Source of the DNA: Bradyrhizobium sp. NAS80.1
Lineage (GTDB): Bacteria; Pseudomonadota; Alphaproteobacteria; Rhizobiales; Xanthobacteraceae
NCBI RefSeq assembly: GCF_001908205.1
Contig: NZ_LGHL01000003.1
Coordinates: 1 to 64,000, forward strand
DNA: 64,000 bases
Reading direction: 5' to 3'
The notes below the pieces were generated by a model. That model was not told the DNA's origin and searched no databases. It saw only the letters and a list, made by a program, of their open reading frames with translations. The translations under genes were made by a program, and so were the position numbers. The number at the start of each line of letters is the position of its first letter. Within the stretch, counting starts at the first letter, position 1. Positions 36,754-45,822 of the stretch are shown in pieces.

Positions 36754-38591
36754 CCGATCTGACAGCTGGACCGGTGCGGCGGCCGGGACGCCGCGCGCTG
36801 TTTCCTGAGGCATTGCCTGATCCCGAGGGCGAAGCCGCCGCTGCCATCGCCTCGCTCCGATTCACTGTCACCCTCGCGGATCGCAGCATCACGATCGATC
36901 TGACGATGCTGTCCGGCCGCAAGGCGTTGGCCCAAACGCTTGCGGGCGCGCTCTGGCGCGCCTGTCAGGTCGGCGGCCCCGTAGGCTCGATCTCAACCGC
37001 GGCGGCGTATGCCAGTGCGCTCAAGCTGTTCTGGCGGTATCTCGATTCCGTCAGCCCCAGTGTCACGCGCCTCTCAGACATGAGCGCGGCCTGCATCGAC
37101 GGATTCGATGCGTGGATGGAGGAGAGTGGGCTGCACCCCAATCACAGGCTTCACCGCATGAGCAAGGTGCTCAATCTATGCCGGCTCGCCGAGGCCGCCG
37201 AGCCGGGTTGTCTGCCGCCCGATGCCTCGAGGCGGCTGATGTACACGAGCGACCGACCGGGGGTGCGCGCCCGGCCACGCGATGCCTACGGCGATGATGT
37301 CGCCACGGCCGTGCGGAACGCCGCTCGCACCGATCTCACCACGCTGATCGGTCGCCTTGCCGAGACGGATCGCATTCCGACGCTCGAAGATGCCGATCGG
37401 AGCAAAGCTCTGCAAGTTGCGCACGAACGCGCAATGGCTGTAGTCGACGCCGAAGGCGTCATTGGTCACCGGCACCCTGTCTTCAAGCGGCTCTACACGC
37501 TTCGCCGCGAGAGCGGCTTGTCGAACGATCGCCTGATCCACGATCTGCACGGCCGCCGTCATCTGCTCGCCATCGATCTCCTGCCGCTGATGGTCTTGCT
37601 GTCGCTCGATACCGGGCTGGAGATCGAAGCGATTAAGGACTTGCGGTCGGATTGCCTGAAGAACCCTGCGGGCGGCTATGTCGAGATCGAGTATTGCAAG
37701 CGGCGGGCACGCGGTAACGAGTGGAAGCGGTTGCGCGTGCGTGATGGCGCTTCATCGACACCGGGCGGCCTGATCCGCAAGGTGCTGCAGTGGACCGCTC
37801 CGGCGCGAGGCCGGCTTGCCGCCTGCACGCTCTGGGCTCACTTCGCCTGGGGGCGGTTGACCCCGCGCGTCCTCGCCACGAAGGAACTTGTCGCCTCATG
37901 GACCGAGCGACATGGTATTCGCGATGAAGAGGGCAAGCCTCTCCGGCTCAACCTGACACGCCTGCGCAAGACGCACAAAGCGGCTTGGTATCGGCGAACC
38001 GGCGGTCAACTCGACCGCTTTGCGGTCGGCCACAGCGTGGCCGTTGCGGCCAATCACTACGCCGATATCCCCGCGCTTCGCCATATCCACGAAGCCACCA
38101 TCGCCGACGCCACAGGGGACGCGCTCGACGCCGCCCTGCATCCGTGCGTCCTCTCATCACAAGATGAGGCAGCCATTCGAGCCGATCCGGACGAGGCCAT
38201 CGGTCTGCCGGTTTCTGGGCGTGCGGCCGTCAACGCGCTGTTCAGCGGCGAACAGGATGTCTGGCTCGCCAGTTGCGGCGGTTTCTACAAGAGCCCGTTT
38301 GGCGACGAAGGGGATGCCTGTTCGTCGCCGTTCTGGGGCTGCCTCGAATGCAGCAACGCGGTGATCACCGCACGCAAGCTGCCCGCGCTCCTGTCGTTTC
38401 TGAGCTTTATCCGGGCGCAACGACAGTCGCTCAGCGAAGCCGACTGGATCACCAAGTTCGGCCGCATTCATGGGCGGATCGCCGATCAGATTTTGCCGCG
38501 GTTCAGCGCGGCCGAGATCGAACAGGCCGGCCAGCTCGCGGCATCGGACCCGACGCTTATTTACCTCCCGCCCGAAGCTGGAGCACCATGA
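36750..38591 (+). CDS. Tyrosine recombinase B of the trio
   Basis: A 613-residue recombinase. Core-binding region around AYASALKLFWRYLDSVSP; catalytic segments LSLDTGLEIEAIKDLRSD, then LTRLRKTHKAAWYRRTGGQLDRFAVGHSVAVAANHYADI (Arg, His and Tyr positions). The box-I Arg expected in TGLR is Glu here (TGLE), so it may not cut on its own. A C-terminal Cys-rich patch (WLASCGG, ACSSPFWGCLECSN) looks like a small zinc site. It overlaps A and C by 4 bp each. Size is close to Tn554 TnpB. Confidence 0.85.
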   Translation: MTDLTAGPVRRPGRRALFPEALPDPEGEAAAAIASLRFTVTLADRSITIDLTMLSGRKALAQTLAGALWRACQVGGPVGSISTAAAYASALKLFWRYLDSVSPSVTRLSDMSAACIDGFDAWMEESGLHPNHRLHRMSKVLNLCRLAEAAEPGCLPPDASRRLMYTSDRPGVRARPRDAYGDDVATAVRNAARTDLTTLIGRLAETDRIPTLEDADRSKALQVAHERAMAVVDAEGVIGHRHPVFKRLYTLRRESGLSNDRLIHDLHGRRHLLAIDLLPLMVLLSLDTGLEIEAIKDLRSDCLKNPAGGYVEIEYCKRRARGNEWKRLRVRDGASSTPGGLIRKVLQWTAPARGRLAACTLWAHFAWGRLTPRVLATKELVASWTERHGIRDEEGKPLRLNLTRLRKTHKAAWYRRTGGQLDRFAVGHSVAVAANHYADIPALRHIHEATIADATGDALDAALHPCVLSSQDEAAIRADPDEAIGLPVSGRAAVNALFSGEQDVWLASCGGFYKSPFGDEGDACSSPFWGCLECSNAVITARKLPALLSFLSFIRAQRQSLSEADWITKFGRIHGRIADQILPRFSAAEIEQAGQLAASDPTLIYLPPEAGAP

Positions 38592-40756
38592 TGCCCGCCG
38601 TTAACAACGCCTTGCTGCAGCCCGCATCGCTGCCATCGGCCATCTATGGCGACGACGAGCCTGTGCTTGCCGGCATTCCGGTCAGGGAGGATGCCAACCG
38701 AGCGCAATTCCCGCGCTTTGGCGATGACCACTGGGATTTGGGAGCCGCCATCTTCCGGGTGAACGCCCGCTACAGCAATTACCGGCTCAATTTCGCCCGC
38801 ATCGTCGATCCTGTGACCCGGCGGCTCGCTAAGGAGTATGTGCTCGCCCGCCTGCGCATCCATGTGCCGGGATACCGGGCACCGTGTGGTGTCGCTTGGG
38901 CGATCCGGCTGCTGCGGTACATCCAGCATTTTGCAGCGTTCCTCACCGCACGTATTGGCGCCGTCGATCTGCACCGGATCGATCAGCCTCTCCTCGACTC
39001 TTATCTGGCGCACGCCCGCGACGGCGGCCGGCGAACGCCGCACGAGACAGTGAAGTATGTCGAGGTGCCGATCGACCTGCATCATCTGTCGCCATGGCTG
39101 ACGGGCCGCGGCATCGGCTTTCTGCCGTGGCGTGGGCGTGCGGCTCACCATGTTGCCAAGCGGCCGCCGGCGCCGGCCGAGAATGCCACGCCGCGCATTC
39201 CCGAACCGATCATCGGCGCCATGCTGCGCTGGTCGCTCAAATACGTCGAGGTCTTTGCGCCGGATATCCTCGCCGCGCGAGTGGAACTCGATGCGCTCGA
39301 AGCCCGTTGCGAGCAACTAATGGCGGAGGACGCGCGCGCCGGACGAGCGGTCGCCGAGACCTATCGTGCGCGCATGATCAAATGGCTCGAGGCGCGCCGG
39401 ATGGTCGGCAGAGGCGTGCCGATCTGGGAGCGGGCGCCCAATGTCGCCCGCCGCATCGACCTGCAAACGGGCGCAGAGACACCACCTTACAATCTTCACC
39501 TGATGCGCCTGCACGTCGGCGCTCGCGAGAGCGGCCGTGTCAGCCAGTCCGAACCGACGGCACGGCTGATTGATCAGGCGGCGGCCGAGCTCGGGACCGA
39601 GGTCGGCGGCCTCGATACGCCGATCTCGATCGACCCGGACACCGGTATGCCGTGGCGCCAACGCTTCGACGGCCTGAGCCTCGCCCGGGAGGAACGCATG
39701 CTGCAGGGCGCCTGTTACGTCATCTGCGCCTACCTCACCGGCATGCGCGACAGCGAGGTGCAGGCCATGCAGCCGGGCTGTGTGTCGGCGGAGCGCAGCG
39801 CCGACGGCTTGGTCGAACGCTACCGGGTGCGCAGCACCGTCTACAAGCGCCAGGGGGCGCGCGGCGTGACGGCCGACTGGATCACGATCGAACCGGTCGC
39901 CCGCGCCGTTGCGGTGATGGAGGTTCTCTCGGCGCGCAATCGCCGGGAGAAGGGATTATCATCTCTCTGGGTGGCGCTGAAGGACTGGCCCTGGAGTGCC
40001 GATCATCTCGGCATCGGCGCGACGCCGACCCTAAACTTGTTCCGCGAAGGTCTCGATGCGCGCTCTGGCGACGAACCGGTCATTCCGCGGATCGCGGATG
40101 AACCCTGGAAGTTCACGACCCGGCAGCTTCGCCGGACCATCGCATGGTACATCGCCAACCGCCCGTTCGGCACCGTTGCGGGCAAGATTCAAGACAAGCA
40201 TGCCTCGGTCGCCATGTTCGAGGGGTATGCGGGTTCGGCCCGAGGCGATTTTCGCTTGGCGGTCGAACGTGAACGCGCCCTCGGGCAGCTCGACGACATC
40301 ATCGCCCATTATGAGGCGTTCCGTCGCCATGAGGGTCCCGCCGGACCGGCCGCCGCGCGACTGCGACGCGAGTTCGCCCGTGTGCAGGATGAGCTTGGTG
40401 AGCTGCCCGGCCGGATTGTAGATCGCAAACGATTGCGCACCATGCTCGCCCATCTCGGCCGAACCTTGCATGTCGGCTTTCTCAACGACTGCCTTTTCGA
40501 CGCCGCGACCGCGCTGTGCCTCGCAGCCTCGCCCGATCCTGAACGCACCGCACCAGCCTTGTCGCGATGCAGTCCGGATCGTTGCCCCAACGCTTGCCTG
40601 ACCGCGCGCCATCTTGAGCCATGGCAAGCCTCGATCGCGGAGGGCGAAGCTTTGCTCAGCGACGGTCGCCTGTCGTCGCTGCAACGCGCAGCCATCGCGC
40701 AGGACAACGAGCGCAAGCGCCGGCTGATTGCACCCCTTGTAGATGGTGGCGCATGA
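38588..40756 (+). CDS. Tyrosine recombinase C of the trio
   Basis: A 722-residue recombinase starting MMPAVNNALLQPASLPSA (ATG 38588 overlaps the TGA of B). The catalytic part has LTGMRDSEVQAMQPGCV (box-I Arg present), then FTTRQLRRTIAWYIANRPF and KIQDKHASVAMFEGYAGSA, the Arg, His and Tyr region in a degenerate form. A Cys-rich tail (CSPDRCPNACLTARHLEPW) is a likely metal-binding patch. The frame is open upstream but only the 38588 start is coupled to B. Confidence 0.85.
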   Translation: MMPAVNNALLQPASLPSAIYGDDEPVLAGIPVREDANRAQFPRFGDDHWDLGAAIFRVNARYSNYRLNFARIVDPVTRRLAKEYVLARLRIHVPGYRAPCGVAWAIRLLRYIQHFAAFLTARIGAVDLHRIDQPLLDSYLAHARDGGRRTPHETVKYVEVPIDLHHLSPWLTGRGIGFLPWRGRAAHHVAKRPPAPAENATPRIPEPIIGAMLRWSLKYVEVFAPDILAARVELDALEARCEQLMAEDARAGRAVAETYRARMIKWLEARRMVGRGVPIWERAPNVARRIDLQTGAETPPYNLHLMRLHVGARESGRVSQSEPTARLIDQAAAELGTEVGGLDTPISIDPDTGMPWRQRFDGLSLAREERMLQGACYVICAYLTGMRDSEVQAMQPGCVSAERSADGLVERYRVRSTVYKRQGARGVTADWITIEPVARAVAVMEVLSARNRREKGLSSLWVALKDWPWSADHLGIGATPTLNLFREGLDARSGDEPVIPRIADEPWKFTTRQLRRTIAWYIANRPFGTVAGKIQDKHASVAMFEGYAGSARGDFRLAVERERALGQLDDIIAHYEAFRRHEGPAGPAAARLRREFARVQDELGELPGRIVDRKRLRTMLAHLGRTLHVGFLNDCLFDAATALCLAASPDPERTAPALSRCSPDRCPNACLTARHLEPWQASIAEGEALLSDGRLSSLQRAAIAQDNERKRRLIAPLVDGGA

Positions 40757-41196
40757 CCGCACGAACGGGTTCGAAGAGCGAGGCGGCGTTGCGGGCGGCG
40801 ATGGCACGATTGCTCGACGGTCGGCCCGAGCGCACCGACGGCGCGCTCACCGTCGCCAACCTGGCGCGCGAGGCAGGTGTCAGCCGGGCTACCGCGAACC
40901 GCGCCGCGGATCTTCTCGCCGAGTTTCGTGTCGCCGAAGCCCGCCAGCGCCGATCGTCTCCCCAGACCCTGAAGCAGCGCATCCGCACCCTCGAAGCCGA
41001 ACTCAGAGCCGTGCGCGGCGCCGAGATGGCCGAGTTACGTACGCGCAACCGCACGCTCGCCCAGCATATCCAGATCTTGACGTTGCAAGTCGCCGAACGG
41101 GATGCGGTGATCGCGCGCTTGCAGGAAGAGCTCGCCCAATCGCGTGAGGCCAACGTCATTCCGCTGCGGCGCTCATCTCGCGACGGCGCAGGCTGA
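40753..41196 (+). CDS. Small HTH/coiled-coil partner of the trio (DUF6262/TnpC-like)
   Basis: A 147-residue protein. An N-terminal helix-turn-helix (LTVANLAREAGVSRATANRAADLL, about residues 32-55) is followed by a long heptad-like coiled coil (LKQRIRTLEAELRAV...LAQHIQILTLQVAERDAVIARLQEEL). Size, position and layout fit the DUF6262/TnpC-like proteins that end such recombinase operons. It starts in an ATGA overlap with recombinase C. It probably sets orientation or helps synapsis, by analogy with Tn554 TnpC. Confidence 0.75.
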   Translation: MTARTGSKSEAALRAAMARLLDGRPERTDGALTVANLAREAGVSRATANRAADLLAEFRVAEARQRRSSPQTLKQRIRTLEAELRAVRGAEMAELRTRNRTLAQHIQILTLQVAERDAVIARLQEELAQSREANVIPLRRSSRDGAG

Positions 41197-41382
41197 GAGC
41201 CGCGCAGCATCCCATCGCAGTCTGATCCCGCAGCGGCCGCTCGCATGGTCATCGTCTCCTGTGCTCGCCCGTCGAGGCAGGGGCTCGGTTGTGGCAGACG
41301 CTGCCGACCCGTCAACCCTGTTCCGCACCAGCGACCGAGAACAGGGTGTGACGGGCCGGCCCGCCGCGTCTGCCCCTGATGC

Positions 41383-41406
41383 CTCGCCCTCGACGGAGAG
41401 GGCGAG
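41383..41406 (+). promoter_or_regulatory. Leader hairpin before the ArdC gene
   Basis: Perfect 9-bp stem CTCGCCCTC / GAGGGCGAG with a 6-base loop, 14 bp before the ArdC ATG and just before its GGAG ribosome site. Its position matches the leader hairpins of DUF2493 and DUF736. Confidence 0.5.
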
Positions 41407-41420
41407 CACAGGAGACAGAC

Positions 41421-42323
41421 ATGACCAGGGATCGCAACAGCACCGCCCAAGCCAGCAAGGATATCTACGAGCGCGTCACCAACCAGATCATCGCCGCCAT
41501 CGAGGCCGGCGCTGGCGAGTACCGGATGCCTTGGCACCACGACGGATCGTCCATCACCACGCCCGTCAATGTCGCCTCACGCAAGGCTTATCGCGGCGTC
41601 AACGTCATCGCGCTCTGGGCCGCGGCGCAGGCGAGCGCATATCCGAGCAGCATCTGGGGCACCTATCGCCAATGGCACGAGCTTGGCGCTCAGGTGCGCA
41701 AGGGCGAGCGTGGCCACTTGGTGGTGTTCTGGAAGCAGACCGATCGCGACCGCGACGTCGATCGTCAGGACGGCGATCAGGATAGTGATGAACCGGCCTG
41801 CCGCATGTTTGCCCGCGGCTAAGTCGTCTTCAATTGTGCCCAGGTCGACGGCTACACGCCACCCGAGCTGCCGGCGTTGCCGGAGACCGAACGCATCGCG
41901 CATGCCGAACGCTTCTGCGCCGCCCTTAGCATCGATATCCGGCATGGCGGATCGCAGGCCTGCTACATCCCATCCAGGGACTACGTGGAGATGCCGGCGT
42001 TCGCGAGCTTCCGCGACGCGATCGCTTATTACGCCGTCTTGCTCCACGAGTGTGGACACGCCTCCGGCGCCAAGCATCGCCTCGATCGCGATCTCACCGG
42101 ACGGTTCGGCTCGGCTGCCTATGCCATGGAGGAATGCACCGTCGAGTTGCTCAGCGCCATGATCTGCGCCGACCTCAATCTCAGCGTCGAACCGCGGCCC
42201 GATCACGCCGCCTATGTCGCGTCCTGGCTCGAGGTGCTCCGCTCCGACCAGCGCGCCATTTTCACAGCCGCCAGCAAGGCACAAGAGATCGCCGACTGGA
42301 TGCATGCCCGGCAGCCGGCGTAA
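41421..42323 (+). pseudogene. ardC: ArdC-type antirestriction/zincin protein, in-frame TAA
   Basis: The frame runs MTRDRNSTAQASKDIYERVT, ssDNA-binding domain (SRKAYRGVNVIALW, GTYRQWHELGAQVRKGERG), to CRMFARG. It then has TAA at 41820-41822 and continues in the same frame with VVFNCAQVDGYTPPELP. A Tyr codon (TAC/TAT to TAA) would explain it. The C-terminal metallopeptidase-like domain has HECGH in LLHECGHASGAKHRL and the third-ligand Glu in YAMEECTVELL. ArdC proteins protect incoming ssDNA from restriction. It may be a dead gene, or the two halves may be made separately. Confidence 0.85.
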
Positions 42324-42471
42324 GCCGGTTGCGCTATTTGTCGCGCGTTCAGATGCTCGGCTCGTTGTTTCCCGCGCACCGTCCGAGTCAGAACCTGCAT
42401 CAATGGGAGCTGCACGAAGAGAACCGACACTGTCGGCTCGGACGGCGTTATTGTGCCGCTGCGCTCTTGAG

Positions 42472-43335
42472 CTACCTGTTCAAGAACGGAATCGCGGTCT
42501 CCGCCACCGCGTCTGGCAGCTCCTCGTGCACCGCCAGCTTCCCTTTTGCGAGCCGTTCGGACCGAACGTTCGGAAGGTCGGCAAGCGCTTCCATCTCGGC
42601 GCGAGACTTCGGTGGAGTCTCGTTCCCATAGACGACGAGGATCGGCACGTTCGCGTGGCGGGCGAGATCGAGGAAGGCGCCACGGCTGTCTATCCGATCG
42701 AGGCCGCCGGTCACGAAGCGCACCGAGCCGTGCCGGGCGCCTGGCGCGCGGGTGACAGCGAGCTTCTCGGTCAGGCGGTCCCCCGTCAGCCAGCCTGGAT
42801 CGCTGTAGACGTGCTCGCGTGCCATCTTCCTGATCACGATGCGGCTGACGTTGAGCCGGTAGAGCAATGGCCCGACGACGGGATGATCGACCGCCGCGCG
42901 CACACGCGCGAACCAAGCGCGCGTCCCACCCATCATGGTCGGCAAAGGTCCCCGCCATGTCGGCGCGATCAGAACAAGCCGCTCGATCGTGCCGGGGTGG
43001 TAGACTGCCTGATAGAGCGCATAAGTCGCGGCATGGCCGGCCGCGATCACCGCATGGGGCGGCGAGACGATCTCGCTCAGGAACCAGTTGAGGAAGGCCG
43101 AGAGGATATCTGGCGACCAGTCGTCCCGTGGGCGCGGACGATCGCCGAAGCTCGGCCAGTCGACGGTTGCGACACGGAACTGCGATTGGAGCCTGTCGAA
43201 GAGCGGGCGCATTTCTCCCCGCGTCGAGATCGAGCTCAAGGCCGGCAGAAGTACCACCGAGCGCCCGCTGCCGGCTTCATCCATGCCGAGTGCGATTTCT
43301 CCGCGCTCCCATCGGCAGCGAATCGTTCGCTCCAT
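42472..43335 (-). CDS. Alpha/beta-hydrolase fold protein lacking the nucleophile
   Basis: A 287-residue alpha/beta-hydrolase. The nucleophile elbow reads A-G-H-A-A-T (residues 99-104), with Ala102 where Ser, Asp or Cys is expected, so ordinary esterase chemistry looks impossible. The fold is otherwise intact: VVLLPALSSISTRGEM oxyanion loop, VATVDWPSFGDRPRP, FLDLARHANVPILVVYGNETPP, and C-terminal GKLAVHEELP carrying the His. It lies 8 bp downstream of the P-type ATPase on the same strand and probably belongs to the metal operon. Role unknown. Confidence 0.85.
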   Translation of the reverse strand: MERTIRCRWERGEIALGMDEAGSGRSVVLLPALSSISTRGEMRPLFDRLQSQFRVATVDWPSFGDRPRPRDDWSPDILSAFLNWFLSEIVSPPHAVIAAGHAATYALYQAVYHPGTIERLVLIAPTWRGPLPTMMGGTRAWFARVRAAVDHPVVGPLLYRLNVSRIVIRKMAREHVYSDPGWLTGDRLTEKLAVTRAPGARHGSVRFVTGGLDRIDSRGAFLDLARHANVPILVVYGNETPPKSRAEMEALADLPNVRSERLAKGKLAVHEELPDAVAETAIPFLNR

Positions 43336-43343
43336 CGCGCTGC

Positions 43344-45353
43344 TCAGGCTGCCTTGGCCTCTGGCTCGAGGTCTGGCGGCGCTTGCACCGTCTTCTCCGG
43401 CGCCGGTAGCAGCCGTGCCGAGTTGAGGATGAACACCAGTTCGGACACGACATGGATCGCCGCGGCGAGCAGCGGGTTCAGGAACCCGAAGGCGGCAAGC
43501 ACGATGCCGAGCGTGTCGACCCCGATTGTGCCGGCAAAGTTCTGCCAGATGATGCCGCGCGTGCGGCGAGCGACGGCGAGCGTTTCGACGAAGCGTTCGA
43601 GGTCGTTGCCGAGCAGCACCACATCGGCGCTTTCTTGCGCCACATCCGTGCCGGAGCCCATGGCAACGCCGACATTGGCTTGAGCCAGCGCCGGCGCGTC
43701 GTTGATGCCGTCGCCGACCATGGCGACGAAGTGCTTCTGCGCCACCAGCGCCTCGACACGCTTCAGCTTGTCCTCGGGTAGAAGCTCCGCCTCGATTTCC
43801 TTGATGCCGAGCGCAGCGCCCACAACCGTCGCCACGCGCAGCGTGTCACCCGTCAGCAGGACCGTCCGGATGCCCATGCGCTGCAAGGACGCGACGGCCT
43901 CTCTTGCCTCGGGCCGGACCGTGTCCGCCACGACGATGCCGCCGAGCAGAGCGCCGTCTCGGGCAACAAAAACCTGCGTGCCCGCGCCGGTCTCATCGTC
44001 GGATGAGACTGGCACCTTGATGCCATTGTCCGCCATCCAGGCCTGATTGCCCACCAGGATAGTGGCCTCGCCAAGCTTCGCCGTGATTCCGCGTCCAGGC
44101 GTGTAGCCGAAGCTCGTGGGCTCCGCGATCTCGCGTCCTTGGCGGCGGGCATAGGCGAGGATCGCCTTGCCGAGCGGGTGCTCGGAGCGCAACTCGGCCG
44201 TAGCAGCAGCATCGAGCAGCTCATCCACCGTTGTCCCAGTGTTCGGCACCACGCGCTGCACCTCGGGGCGGCCAAAGGTCAGCGTGCCGGTCTTGTCGAG
44301 CACCACCGTGTCGACGCGGCCCAAGGTCTCCAGATGCACACCGCCCTTGACGATGGCACCGAGCCGGGCCGAACGGCCGATGCCGCCGAGGATGGCAAGC
44401 GGCGTGCCGGCGGCGATACCGCAGGCGCCGGCGACGATGATGACCGAGATCGTCGAATAGATGTCGCGCGTGATCAAGAAGGTCAGCGCGGCCGCGCCCA
44501 GCGCGAAGTAAACGAGATAGCCGGCCAGGCGGTCGGCGAGGCGCTGGACGGGCGCGCGCGACTTTTCGGCGCGCTCGACCGCCTCGATGATCTTGCCGTA
44601 GCTCGTATCGCGGCCGATCCGCTCGGCGGCAATTTCGAGCGCCCCGGACTGATTGATCGAGCCGGCAAAGACATGCGCGCCGGCAACCTTCTCGACCGGC
44701 ATGGATTCTCCGGTAATGCGCGACTCATCGACGAAGGAATGGCCCGACAGCACGGCGCCGTCGACGGGAATGCGCCCGCCGGGCGCAACCAGGATGGCGT
44801 CGCCGACCGACAGTTCCTCCGCCGAGACGGAGTGAATCGCACCGGCCCGGCGCACCGACACCTCACGCGGCAAGAACTCCAGAAGATCGCGGATCGCCTT
44901 GCGGCCGCGACCGACTGTCAGGCCCTCCAGCACCTCAGCGACCAGCACGAACAGCGTGATGACGAGCGCCGTGAACAACTCGCCGATGGCCGCCGCCGCA
45001 ACGATCGCGATCGTCATCGACAGCTCCATCGTCATGCGGCGCTCGACGATGTTCTCGAATGCCTCCTTGAGGATCGGCCAGCCGCCGATCAGGAGACCGA
45101 CGATGCCGATGAGGCTGACCGTCGCAAACGGCTCCCACACCCTGAACCACACCGCGGCTGACGCGGCCGCGACGAGGGCGATCCGCACAGCCTCCGGCCA
45201 TTCGAACGGATGGTCGTGATCATGCCCGTGCTCATGATCGTGGTCGTCATGATCATGATCATAATGGAGGTGAGAATGCGCTTCCGGCGCCACGGTGCGC
45301 GCTTCCGCGTCGTCTACTAGTGTCAGGCGATGAGAGGTGTTCTGGACGGCCAT
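43344..45353 (-). CDS. Heavy-metal P1B-type ATPase with His-rich N-terminus
   Basis: A 669-residue P-type ATPase: His/Asp-rich N-terminal tail (residues 26-48, HSHLHYDHDHDD...), TGES at 214-217, phosphorylated Asp353 in DKTGTLT, GDGINDAPAL hinge, and the C-terminal membrane helices. The transmembrane-4 metal motif is not CPC: it reads GACGIAAGTP with a single Cys311, so ion choice may differ from ZntA/CopA types. The His tail and the RcnR-like regulator suggest nickel, cobalt or zinc efflux. It lies between the regulator (17 bp) and the hydrolase (8 bp). Confidence 0.9.
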   Translation of the reverse strand: MAVQNTSHRLTLVDDAEARTVAPEAHSHLHYDHDHDDHDHEHGHDHDHPFEWPEAVRIALVAAASAAVWFRVWEPFATVSLIGIVGLLIGGWPILKEAFENIVERRMTMELSMTIAIVAAAAIGELFTALVITLFVLVAEVLEGLTVGRGRKAIRDLLEFLPREVSVRRAGAIHSVSAEELSVGDAILVAPGGRIPVDGAVLSGHSFVDESRITGESMPVEKVAGAHVFAGSINQSGALEIAAERIGRDTSYGKIIEAVERAEKSRAPVQRLADRLAGYLVYFALGAAALTFLITRDIYSTISVIIVAGACGIAAGTPLAILGGIGRSARLGAIVKGGVHLETLGRVDTVVLDKTGTLTFGRPEVQRVVPNTGTTVDELLDAAATAELRSEHPLGKAILAYARRQGREIAEPTSFGYTPGRGITAKLGEATILVGNQAWMADNGIKVPVSSDDETGAGTQVFVARDGALLGGIVVADTVRPEAREAVASLQRMGIRTVLLTGDTLRVATVVGAALGIKEIEAELLPEDKLKRVEALVAQKHFVAMVGDGINDAPALAQANVGVAMGSGTDVAQESADVVLLGNDLERFVETLAVARRTRGIIWQNFAGTIGVDTLGIVLAAFGFLNPLLAAAIHVVSELVFILNSARLLPAPEKTVQAPPDLEPEAKAA

Positions 45354-45370
45354 GATGGCGAGCTCCGGTC

Positions 45371-45646
45371 CTATTTGAGATAGGCGCGCACGACGTCGAT
45401 CAGCTCGGCGGCGCCTTCGTTGCGTTGCTTCTGCTCGAGGTCGGCATCGGCCACATGCAGTTGAATGTGGTCCTCGACCACCTCGGCCATGAGCCCGTTG
45501 ATCGCGCCCCGCACCCCGGCGATGAGCTGCAGCACGTCGGCGCAGCCCCTTTCTTCCTCAAGCGCCCGTTCGACCGCCTCCATCTGGCCGCGGATGCGGC
45601 GCACGCGGTTGAGCAGCTTCTGTTTCTCACGGGTCGTATGCGACAT
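45371..45646 (-). CDS. RcnR/FrmR-type metal-sensing repressor (CsoR family)
   Basis: A 91-residue all-helical DUF156 repressor: RVRRIRGQMEAVERALEEERGCADVLQLIAGVRGAING. The ligand set is His3, Cys35, His60 and His64, which exactly matches the Ni/Co ligand positions of E. coli RcnR (established for that protein); FrmR shares most of them. Metal binding should release it from the operator at 45675-45688 and turn on the ATPase. It is the first gene of the three-gene minus-strand cassette. Confidence 0.9.
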   Translation of the reverse strand: MSHTTREKQKLLNRVRRIRGQMEAVERALEEERGCADVLQLIAGVRGAINGLMAEVVEDHIQLHVADADLEQKQRNEGAAELIDVVRAYLK

Positions 45647-45670
45647 GCGGCCTCCTCATATTGCCGCATA

Positions 45671-45690
45671 TATAATACCCCCCTATACTA
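45671..45690 (-). promoter_or_regulatory. CsoR/RcnR-type operator and promoter
   Basis: Core ATACCCCCCTATAC at 45675-45688, a dyad with a six-C/G tract, 29 bp upstream of the repressor start. G-tract dyads of this form are the known operators of RcnR/FrmR-type repressors. An AT-rich TATTATATA on the minus strand overlaps it and may be the -10. Confidence 0.75.
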
Positions 45691-45790
45691 TTCAAGATGG
45701 CGCAAAGAACTCCCTTTCAAGCCACTCATCCCTAGCCATTGTGTCTCACGCCGCTGGTCGCCCTGAAGACCCCAGAACGTATGAGGTCCG

Positions 45791-45822
45791 CTGATACTGA
45801 GACAGCTTGACTGTTCAGATAA
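45791..45822 (-). repeat. Right terminal inverted repeat of the trio element
   Basis: Reverse complement reads TTATC-TG-AACA, seven bases, TGTCTCAG-T-ATCAG. It mirrors 35061-35094 and abuts the second CGCGCC copy. Confidence 0.85.

Noticed and set aside
35551-41822. Programmed stop-codon recoding in recombinase A and ArdC
   Set aside because: The stops differ (TAG, TAA) and no stimulatory structure or tRNA is seen; ordinary nonsense mutations or base errors are simpler.
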